A stretch of 64,000 bases of DNA from Methylobacillus methanolivorans (GTDB lineage Bacteria; Pseudomonadota; Gammaproteobacteria; Burkholderiales; Methylophilaceae): positions 1,612,001-1,676,000 of the forward strand of contig NZ_JBIWXY010000001.1 of assembly GCF_044751345.1 (NCBI RefSeq), given 5' to 3'. The notes beneath the pieces are model-generated. The model was not told where the DNA came from, made no database searches, and worked only from the letters and a program-made list of their open reading frames with translations. The position numbers and the translations under genes are program-made. Shown here piece after piece: positions 1 through 6,269 of the stretch (the stretch's first letter is position 1; each line of letters starts with the position of its first letter).

Positions 1-390
1 TGGAGCAAGGAGACTGACTGGGACAAGGATAGGCAGGCACGTTTTATTGAGAATATTTTTCTTGGCGTACCGATTGGTTATTACGTGATTCATGCTCCGC
101 AATGGCGCACCAGTGGCGTCAAGCCGATGTCAGGGTGGTTATTGGATGGCACCAACAGGATCACCGCCATACGTGACTTTGTGGCAAACAAGGTCAGTAT
201 CTTCAATGGTGTTTTTCATGATGATTTGGATGAATTAACGCGTGAGCGCAGGTTCTACCACCAGCCATTCCCTTGCTTTGAGTTGCCTTACACCAATGAC
301 TTGCAGCAGTTAAGATCAATATACGAGCACCTTAACTACGGCAAAATGGAGCATCATCCCAGGGCACATAGCCATCTTCTAGTGAAATAG
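1..390 (+). CDS. DUF262-like (ParB-fold) protein, 5'-truncated by window edge
   Basis: Open from the first base in frame 1; the start lies outside the window and the frame ends at a TAG at 388-390. The visible 129 residues contain RFIENIFLGVPIGYYVI followed later by LLDGTNRITAIRDF. This resembles the DUF262 signature (a basic/hydrophobic R-x-IENILLG-P segment and an LLDGxxR-hydrophobic-T-A-I motif) found in GmrS-type and phage-associated ParB/Srx-fold proteins. Full DUF262 proteins usually run several hundred residues past this motif; here the frame stops about 85 residues after it, so this is either a short family member or a truncated remnant. The next gene follows on the same strand after 130 bp. 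Family assignment is by motif only; function unknown. Confidence 0.5.
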   Translation, partial: WSKETDWDKDRQARFIENIFLGVPIGYYVIHAPQWRTSGVKPMSGWLLDGTNRITAIRDFVANKVSIFNGVFHDDLDELTRERRFYHQPFPCFELPYTNDLQQLRSIYEHLNYGKMEHHPRAHSHLLVK

Positions 391-520
391 CCTGATCTAC
401 CTTGAATGCGTTTGCGCTGTGCATCATGTCGCGCATTCACTGTAGATTGAAAATTGAAGTGAGTATTGAAGCTGTGGCAGAATCGGGAGTAAACAACATA
501 ATCAATAAGAAAAACCAGCC

Positions 521-922
521 ATGCCATCAGAGTTATCAGACGAAACTATTAGCTTAGCCAAAGAAAGGGCTAATTATGCGGGCTTTGTGCCTGTACACCA
601 GAATAATGACTGCATCAGGATCGCCTATGCATGGCTGGATGCCCAAACCAAGACCGCCAATCTGCGAGAAGTCCCGGTCAGCCAGCGCGGCCTGATTCGC
701 TCTTGGGGAGGTGCGTTAGTCATGTACGCTGACATTATCGTGGCAGCTGAGCTACACCCCGAGATTCACGGCACTTATCCCAATCTCAATCTTTCCAAAG
801 AGTTGACTTTGCCTGACCAGGCTAGGCTTGCCCGTATTGTCGGCGCGAATGTTCATCCAGGGTTGCAGCAATTCGAGCCCTCTCGCTTTTACACTCACCA
901 CGAAAACCTGGCACAACCATAA
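521..922 (+). CDS. Hypothetical protein, 133 aa
   Basis: The frame starts at ATG 521 and ends at 922, directly before a strong hairpin terminator, which supports it being a real transcribed gene. It is preceded by an A-rich leader but has no clear Shine-Dalgarno sequence. No family recognised. No signal peptide or membrane segment is visible; the protein looks soluble and mixed alpha/beta, with a central segment around AYAWLDAQTKT. It shares orientation with the DUF262-like fragment 130 bp upstream, and both lie outside the methylamine operon, so the pair may be accessory or mobile-element cargo. A 264-base frame on the opposite strand (752-1015) overlaps it but lacks independent support. Confidence 0.45.
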   Translation: MPSELSDETISLAKERANYAGFVPVHQNNDCIRIAYAWLDAQTKTANLREVPVSQRGLIRSWGGALVMYADIIVAAELHPEIHGTYPNLNLSKELTLPDQARLARIVGANVHPGLQQFEPSRFYTHHENLAQP

Positions 923-962
923 AAAAAGAGTCATACACCCACTGGGTGATGACTCTTTGAAA
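921..962. terminator. Hairpin terminator after the 133-aa gene
   Basis: Inverted repeat AAAGAGTCAT (925-934) and ATGACTCTTT (949-958), with an inner CACCC-ACT-GGGTG stem-loop and one bulged A. A run of seven As precedes it, so a minus-strand transcript would end in a U-tract; on the plus strand the tail is a shorter CTTTG. It closes the plus-strand gene ending at 922 and may work in both directions. Confidence 0.8.
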
Positions 963-1057
963 AAGCTCCATGATTGCATGAGGAGCAGGCATCGCTCATA
1001 AAAAGCTGATGCCATTGTGCCTGAAGCCTCATTGATCGCACCATTCTCCTGAAGGGC

Positions 1058-1073
1058 TACTCCATTGGGAGTA
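1058..1073. promoter_or_regulatory. Orphan NarL-like 7-2-7 inverted repeat
   Basis: TACTCCATTGGGAGTA is a perfect 6-4-6 inverted repeat of TACTCC/GGAGTA. It matches the copies in front of mgdA (10839), the permease (16832) and dmmD (24669). Here it lies in the 259-bp gap between the 133-aa gene and the end of mgsC, with no recognisable gene downstream on either strand. It may drive a small RNA or be left over from a rearrangement. Confidence 0.5.
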
Positions 1074-1109
1074 GAACAACACCTTCGCGGCCAATCAGAC
1101 CGGCTGATA

Positions 1110-1148
1110 AAAAATGCCAGGCCATCACAGGGAGTGATGAAGCCTGGC
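1110..1148 (-). terminator. Terminator of the mgd-gmaS-mgs operon
   Basis: Stem GCCAGGC (1116-1122) with GCCTGGC (1142-1148) and inner ATCAC/GTGAT. Read on the minus strand, the hairpin is followed by a U-rich tract (complement of ATAAAAAAT, about 1107-1115). It sits 34 bp past the mgsC stop codon, where the eight-gene operon should end. Confidence 0.8.
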
Positions 1149-1181
1149 GAGGGACCACGTCAGTACAACACAAGGGGGAAA

Positions 1182-2516
1182 CTAGAACTGGGAGACTCCA
1201 GGAATCCAGCTAGTACCTGCCAATGGCACCTTGGCCATGGCAGAAGCCTCCAGCGTCAGCGCCACTAGATCTTCCGGCTCCAGGTTGTGCAGGTGCGATT
1301 TTCCGCATGCGCGTGCAATGACTTGCGCTTCCATCGTCATCACGGAAAGGTAATTCGCCAATCTGCGGCCTGCCTTGACCGGATCAACACGCTTCATCAG
1401 CTCAGGGTCCTGCGTAGTGATACCAGCCGGGTCCTTGCCTTCGTGCCAATCGTCATAAGCGCCAGCAGTGGTGCCTAGCTTGTTGTATTCCTCTTCCAGG
1501 TGCGGATCGTTATCACCGAGCGCGATCAGTGCCGCCGTGCCGATGGCTACAGCATCTGCACCCAGTGCCAGGGCTTTCGCCACATCAGCACCGTTGCGGA
1601 TACCACCTGAGACGATCAGCTGCACTTTGCGATGCATACCTAGATCCTGCAAAGCCTGCACCGCCGGGCGGATGGCTGCGAGGATGGGGATACCCACGTG
1701 CTCGATGAATACTTCCTGCGTAGCCGCAGTACCGCCCTGCATGCCATCCAGCACCACAACATCGGCACCGGCCTTCACCGCCAAAGCCACGTCGAAGTAA
1801 GGACGAGTTGCGCCAACCTTCACGTAGATAGGCTTTTCCCAATCGGTGATTTCACGGATTTCAGCGATCTTGATTTCCAGGTCATCCGGGCCTGTCCAAT
1901 CAGGGTGACGACAAGCGGAACGCTGGTCCACGCCTTTAGGCAGGCAGCGCATCTTGGCAACACGATCACTGATCTTCTGGCCCAGCAACATGCCACCGCC
2001 ACCTGGTTTCGCACCTTGGCCAATCACCACTTCGATGGCATCGGCCTTGCGCAGGTCGTCCGGGTTCATGCCATAACGTGACGGCAGGTATTGATACACC
2101 AGAATGGAGGATTGACCACGCTCTTCTGGCGTCATGCCGCCATCGCCCGTCGTTGTGCTGGTACCTACAGCGCTTGCACCACGGCCCAGGGCCTCCTTGG
2201 CGGGGCCGGACAAGGCACCGAAGCTCATGCCAGCGATGGTCACTGGCGTCTTGAGGTGGATAGGCTTCTTGGCAAAACGGTTGCCGAGAATGACATCTGT
2301 ACCACATTTCTCGCGATAGCCTTCCAACGGATAACGGCTGATGGAAGCACCGAGAAACAGCAAGTCATCAAAGTGCGGTAGCTTGCGCTTGGTGCCAGCA
2401 CCACGGATGTCATAAATGCCGGTAGCTGAGGCACGGCGGATTTCCGAGATGGTGTTCTTGTCAAAGGTCGCAGAAAAACGCGGTTCAGTTTGCGGGATTT
2501 TTGGCGTATCGCTCAT
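1182..2516 (-). CDS. mgsC: N-methylglutamate synthase subunit C, FMN/Fe-S glutamate-synthase-like (MgsC/GlxD)
   Basis: This 444-aa protein belongs to the FMN-binding catalytic domain family of glutamate synthase. The TIM-barrel signatures IAGMSFGALSGPAKEAL (about residues 94-110), YVKVGATRP and VSGGIRNGADVAKALALGADAVAIGTAAL are plain. Cys191 and Cys202 sit in the short Fe-S-type insertion CLPKGVDQRSACRHPDWTGP. In the N-methylglutamate pathway, MgsC condenses the methylamine moiety onto the 2-oxoglutarate skeleton, using the amidotransferase MgsA and scaffold MgsB as partners. It is the last gene of the operon, 2 bp after mgsB and followed by a terminator. On its own it could be read as a general glutamate-synthase-like protein; the neighbouring gmaS and mgdABCD make the methylamine role nearly certain. 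Confidence 0.93.
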   Translation of the reverse strand: MSDTPKIPQTEPRFSATFDKNTISEIRRASATGIYDIRGAGTKRKLPHFDDLLFLGASISRYPLEGYREKCGTDVILGNRFAKKPIHLKTPVTIAGMSFGALSGPAKEALGRGASAVGTSTTTGDGGMTPEERGQSSILVYQYLPSRYGMNPDDLRKADAIEVVIGQGAKPGGGGMLLGQKISDRVAKMRCLPKGVDQRSACRHPDWTGPDDLEIKIAEIREITDWEKPIYVKVGATRPYFDVALAVKAGADVVVLDGMQGGTAATQEVFIEHVGIPILAAIRPAVQALQDLGMHRKVQLIVSGGIRNGADVAKALALGADAVAIGTAALIALGDNDPHLEEEYNKLGTTAGAYDDWHEGKDPAGITTQDPELMKRVDPVKAGRRLANYLSVMTMEAQVIARACGKSHLHNLEPEDLVALTLEASAMAKVPLAGTSWIPGVSQF

Positions 2517-2518
2517 GA

Positions 2519-3211
2519 TTAGTAGTCTCCTGCGTTATCTACGTGGAAGTTGTACAGCTTGCGGGCGGAGCCCAGCAGCGTGAAACTGTCAGGGTCAACA
2601 TCGGCATGACCGGATTCTTTCAACAGGTCAACCAATATCTGGCGCGCCTCGGCATCCATGGTTTTCACTTCGCAATCAGAACCTAGGCTCTGGATAGTGC
2701 CGCGTACGAAAATACGGGCCTCGTAGAGCGAATCACCGAGCGCTTCGCCAGCATCGCCCAAAATCACCAAATTACCGGCTTGTGCCATGAAAGCAGAGAA
2801 GCTACCCACTGAGCCACCCACTACGATATTGACACCCTTCATGGAGATGCCGCAGCGCAAGCCTGCATCGCCATCAATGATCAAGAGGCCGCCATTGGCA
2901 GTCGCCCCAGCAGCGTTAGAGGCAAAGCCCTTCACATGCACGCGGCCAGACATCATGTTCTCAGCCACACCAGTACCAGCACTGCCCTCAATCACCACAT
3001 TAGCAAATTGGTTCATGCCTGCTGCGTAATAACCCGCATGGCCTTCAATCACCACATTCACGTCGGCCTTGAGGCCAACCGCGATATTGTGGGTGCCGCC
3101 CGGGTTGGTGATAGTGACTGTCTTGCCATCCAGCTCGGTTGCATCGCTATGCAGATACTGGTTTACCTCGCGTAGCGCGGTTTTTTCCAGGTCAAATGTT
3201 AAAGTTTCCAT
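2519..3211 (-). CDS. mgsB: N-methylglutamate synthase subunit B, GXGXG domain (MgsB/GlxC)
   Basis: This 230-aa protein corresponds to the C-terminal GXGXG beta-helix domain of glutamate synthase as a separate polypeptide. The glycine-rich repeats are visible as GHAGYYAAGMNQFANVVIEG, GSAGTGVAENMMSGRVHVKG and GDAGLRCGISMKG, each turn carrying a GxxG step. In glutamate synthases this domain is structural and aligns the amidotransferase and synthase active sites; here it should join MgsA to MgsC. Its start overlaps the 3' end of mgsA by 13 bp, and mgsC begins 2 bp after its stop, so the three are probably translationally coupled. The split of one glutamate synthase large subunit into three genes is characteristic of MgsABC (also called GlxBCD). 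Confidence 0.92.
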   Translation of the reverse strand: METLTFDLEKTALREVNQYLHSDATELDGKTVTITNPGGTHNIAVGLKADVNVVIEGHAGYYAAGMNQFANVVIEGSAGTGVAENMMSGRVHVKGFASNAAGATANGGLLIIDGDAGLRCGISMKGVNIVVGGSVGSFSAFMAQAGNLVILGDAGEALGDSLYEARIFVRGTIQSLGSDCEVKTMDAEARQILVDLLKESGHADVDPDSFTLLGSARKLYNFHVDNAGDY

Positions 3212-4095
3212 ACGTACATCTCCTTTGGTGCAGGCTCGAATACCTTGGCATTCTTGATATCAGGCAAGTGAGCCAAAGAACGGAACTCGGAAGCAATCGC
3301 CACATAGTCATCATGCTCAGCTACGATCGCTGGCTTACAAGCAAACGGGTCGCGCACCAGCGCCAGTTGGTCTTTGGTACCCATCAGCAGGGTGTAGAAA
3401 CCATCCAGCTCGTCAAAACCATGTTCCAGCGCTGTCTTGAGGTCATCGCCCTCGCGCATGCGCCATTGCAGGAAGCGGCAAGCAGCTTCGGTGTCATTGT
3501 CGGTCTCGAAGGAGATGCCTTCGTGCTCCAGCTTGCGGCGAATGCTATGCGCATTGGAAAGGGAGCCGTTGTGCACCAGGCACCAGTCTTCACCTGCAGT
3601 GAACGGGTGAGCGTGCGATGGGGTAATCGCAGACTCTGTCGCCATACGGGTGTGGCCAACCAGGTGGCTGCCGGACAACTTGGAGAAGTCATAGCGGCTG
3701 GCAACCTGGGCTGGTGTGCCGGTGTCCTTGTAGATGTCCATCAATTGACCAACAGACAACAAATGCACCTGGGGGTAATGCTCCTTGAGCCAAGCCTTGA
3801 GTGTGTCTGGGCTAATACCCGTGGTCACCACAGCGTGGTTCACCTTCACTTCCACCTTGGCATCAGCCTTCAGTCCGTTGTTGAGGTCTACACTGAGTTT
3901 GGCCCAGTCAAACTCAGGCGCAGCGCAATAGAGGCTGAACTTGCGCTCGCTGCTCCCTACCGGGGCGCCAAAAATCGCTAGGCCAGCGGAATCCGGGCCG
4001 CGCTCTGTCATGCCGATCAGCATGGGCAGCATCAACTCACCGATATTGGCCCGCATTTTCTGGTTCTTCACCAGTAATCCCACGATTCCACACAT
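3199..4095 (-). CDS. mgsA: N-methylglutamate synthase subunit A, class II glutamine amidotransferase (MgsA/GlxB)
   Basis: The 298-aa protein begins MCGIVGLL, placing the Ntn-type nucleophile Cys2 directly after the initiator Met. It carries the class II amidotransferase motifs GHTRMATES and HPFTAGEDWCLVHNGSLSN. In MgsABC this domain would release the methylamine (or ammonia) group from gamma-glutamylmethylamide for transfer to the synthase. AAGGAG lies just upstream of the ATG. The 63-bp gap to gmaS is the largest in the operon and contains a weak CCAGA/TCTGG hairpin followed by TTTTT, which might lower expression of mgsABC relative to the upstream genes. The 3' end overlaps mgsB by 13 bp. 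Confidence 0.92.
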   Translation of the reverse strand: MCGIVGLLVKNQKMRANIGELMLPMLIGMTERGPDSAGLAIFGAPVGSSERKFSLYCAAPEFDWAKLSVDLNNGLKADAKVEVKVNHAVVTTGISPDTLKAWLKEHYPQVHLLSVGQLMDIYKDTGTPAQVASRYDFSKLSGSHLVGHTRMATESAITPSHAHPFTAGEDWCLVHNGSLSNAHSIRRKLEHEGISFETDNDTEAACRFLQWRMREGDDLKTALEHGFDELDGFYTLLMGTKDQLALVRDPFACKPAIVAEHDDYVAIASEFRSLAHLPDIKNAKVFEPAPKEMYVWKL

Positions 4096-4158
4096 GTTGT
4101 TTCTCCTTACAAAAATCCAGAATTCAGCATCTGGTTACAATGCACATTAAAAATTCGC

Positions 4159-5538
4159 TTAAAAGAACTCGATATAGCGATTGATTTCCCAATCCGAGAC
4201 ATGGCGCTGGTAATCAATCCACTCTGCACGCTTGAGCTTGATGAATTCATCCGTCAACGCATGGCCCAACGCATCGCGTAACACCTGGTTAGCCTCAAGC
4301 TTGTCCAGTGATTCGTTGAGGTTTTGCGGCAGGATGCCGATACCTTGCTCCTTCATCTCGGCCAGGCTGAGGTCGAACAGGTTGCTCGAATGACCAGCGC
4401 CAGGGTCAAGCTTGCGCTCCACGCCATCCAGGCCAGCCGCGATCACCGCAGCGGTTGTCAGGTACGGGTTACAGCTGCCATCAGGCAGGCGCAATTCCAG
4501 GCGACCATAGGGAATGCGTACCATGGTCGAGCGGTTGTTGTTGCCGTAGGAAATATAGGCAGGTGCCCAAGTAGAGCCCGTGAGCGATTGGCTCACTACC
4601 AGGCGTTTGTACGAATTCACCGTAGGCGCAGCAAGGGCAGTCAATGCCGGGGCATGGTGCAAGATGCCGCCCAGGAAGTGATACGCCAGCTGGGAAAGGC
4701 CATGACCTGTGCTATCGCCATCGTCGTGGAACAAGCTTTTCTTACCGTCGCCGATCGACATATGCATGTGCATGCCGTTGCCAGGACGGTTGCCAAAAGG
4801 CTTGGGCATAAAGGAACAGGTCATGCCAAGCTCGTTGGCAATATGGCTGGCTGCCATCTTGAACAGGATGTAGTCATCCGCACTCTTGAGGCAATCGGCA
4901 TAGGTGTAGTTGATCTCGAACTGGCCGTTGGCATCCTCGTGATCAATCTGGTACACATCCAGCCCGGCCGCGATCAATGCTTCAGTCAGTTTCTCGAGGA
5001 ACACCGCCTGACGCGTCATGCCCTTGTAGTCGTAGCAAGGCTTTTGCAAGGTATCGCTCTCGTCACAGGGGTGCAAGCCACCTTTGTCATCACGCTTGAG
5101 TAACGAGAATTCTGGCTCCAAACCGGTATAAAGCGTCCAGCCATGTGCGGCTAGGCGCTCGACTTGCTTCTTGAGCACCACGCGCGAATCATATTCATAA
5201 GGCTTCTGCTCAACATGACCATCGCAAATAATGCGCGCATAGCCTGGCTGCCAGGGGATGAGGCTCAAGGTAGATAAATCGCCCACCGCCATGTAATCCG
5301 GCCCGTTCGGCAAGATGCCCATGCCCCAGATCGCACCACCAGCAAACCCCGCGCCTCCTTTGAGGATGGATTCAAGATGGGCTGCAGGCACCGACTTCAC
5401 CTTGGCGACCCCGTGGATATCCACGAACTGCGCCAGCACGTATTTCACGTTGTGATCAGCCAGGAACTGCTTCGCAGCTGCCAAATCCTGCACGGGCGTG
5501 CTGGGCTGATACGTGAATTTTCCATCTACTGTCTTCAT
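4159..5538 (-). CDS. gmaS: Gamma-glutamylmethylamide synthetase (GmaS), glutamine-synthetase family
   Basis: A 459-aa glutamine-synthetase-fold enzyme. Visible motifs are the N-terminal FVDIHGVAKVKSVP, the metal-binding GLEPEFSLL, DHEDANGQFEINY, the NGMHMHMSI segment and the arginine-bearing NRSTMVRIP / LRLPDGSCNPYL block. GmaS ligates methylamine to glutamate at the expense of ATP, the entry step of the indirect methylamine route. The DHEDANGQFE pattern and the lack of the adenylylation-loop sequence of GlnA fit the GlnT/GmaS branch. The gene lies 28 bp downstream of mgdD in an operon holding both other enzymes of the pathway, which separates it from a housekeeping glutamine synthetase. It is placed between the mgd and mgs genes. 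Confidence 0.93.
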   Translation of the reverse strand: MKTVDGKFTYQPSTPVQDLAAAKQFLADHNVKYVLAQFVDIHGVAKVKSVPAAHLESILKGGAGFAGGAIWGMGILPNGPDYMAVGDLSTLSLIPWQPGYARIICDGHVEQKPYEYDSRVVLKKQVERLAAHGWTLYTGLEPEFSLLKRDDKGGLHPCDESDTLQKPCYDYKGMTRQAVFLEKLTEALIAAGLDVYQIDHEDANGQFEINYTYADCLKSADDYILFKMAASHIANELGMTCSFMPKPFGNRPGNGMHMHMSIGDGKKSLFHDDGDSTGHGLSQLAYHFLGGILHHAPALTALAAPTVNSYKRLVVSQSLTGSTWAPAYISYGNNNRSTMVRIPYGRLELRLPDGSCNPYLTTAAVIAAGLDGVERKLDPGAGHSSNLFDLSLAEMKEQGIGILPQNLNESLDKLEANQVLRDALGHALTDEFIKLKRAEWIDYQRHVSDWEINRYIEFF

Positions 5539-5566
5539 AAACTAACTCTCCGAGTCCGATTGAATT

Positions 5567-6262
5567 TTATGGATAGGCCGCGAAATAGCGCCCTATCCCG
5601 ACGGGTCCGCCGTTGTGCTCGTGAGCGATGCCTGCAATCACTTCCCACAAATATGGACCGTACGAACTATCGCACCACAGCCTGAAATGGCTCTCCTCCT
5701 CCAGGTCCTGGTGCATCAGGACTACGCTGACCCCGGCGAATTGCGTCATGACGACGTCTTGTGCGCCTAGGGCTACGCGAGTTAAATCAATGGAACAAAC
5801 TTCTGAAAACAACACCTGCACCGCAGCGCCGCTGATCGCGAATGACGCTTCAACATGCGGTACTGGATATACACCCTTGGCCCCTGCATAGGCTTGTGCC
5901 AGCCTTTCACAGCTTGTGCCTCCCGGCGCATCCTCAATCAGGAATTCGCTATTGCCCAGCCGCAACACCAAGCTGCCCTCCTCACTGCGTACCCAACTAT
6001 TGGCACGCGGCGGAATAGTCACGCCTTGCTCGGCTAACCACTGGGCAGCCTGTGGGCCCTTGACGCCAAACTTGCGCAGCAGGCTCGCATCAGCGATTCC
6101 CAAATTCTTTTTTCTGCCCTCTTCCAGGGTCTTGTCCGCAAAGTGAGTAACGACTTGCATCTGATCAATGACGCCCCAAGCGCCCTGCTCATGATGGAGC
6201 GCATGCGCGACTGGGGTAACTAACTTTGTGAACATCGGCTGTTCTGTCTGCATCACGTTCAT
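5567..6262 (-). CDS. mgdD: N-methylglutamate dehydrogenase subunit D (MgdD, sarcosine-oxidase gamma-like)
   Basis: The 231-aa protein resembles the gamma subunit (SoxG) of heterotetrameric sarcosine oxidase: a GcvT-like fold with LRKFGVKGPQAAQWLAEQGV near residues 63-82 and HFRLWCDSSYGPYLWEVI near the C terminus. It would stabilise the dehydrogenase alongside MgdA, MgdB and MgdC. The start lies 7 bp after the mgdC stop and gmaS follows after 28 bp. The short leader MNVMQTEQPMFTKL contains three Met codons, so the exact start is uncertain by up to 10 codons. No catalytic residues are expected in this subunit. Confidence 0.9.
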   Translation of the reverse strand: MNVMQTEQPMFTKLVTPVAHALHHEQGAWGVIDQMQVVTHFADKTLEEGRKKNLGIADASLLRKFGVKGPQAAQWLAEQGVTIPPRANSWVRSEEGSLVLRLGNSEFLIEDAPGGTSCERLAQAYAGAKGVYPVPHVEASFAISGAAVQVLFSEVCSIDLTRVALGAQDVVMTQFAGVSVVLMHQDLEEESHFRLWCDSSYGPYLWEVIAGIAHEHNGGPVGIGRYFAAYP

Positions 6263-6269
6263 TGCCTCA

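Noticed and set aside
752..1015. 87-codon minus-strand frame
   Set aside because: It crosses a strong terminator hairpin and overlaps a better-supported plus-strand gene.
3139..3981. Long plus-strand frame of 280 codons opposite mgsA and mgsB
   Set aside because: It lies wholly antisense to genes with clear family motifs; long antisense frames are expected at this GC content.
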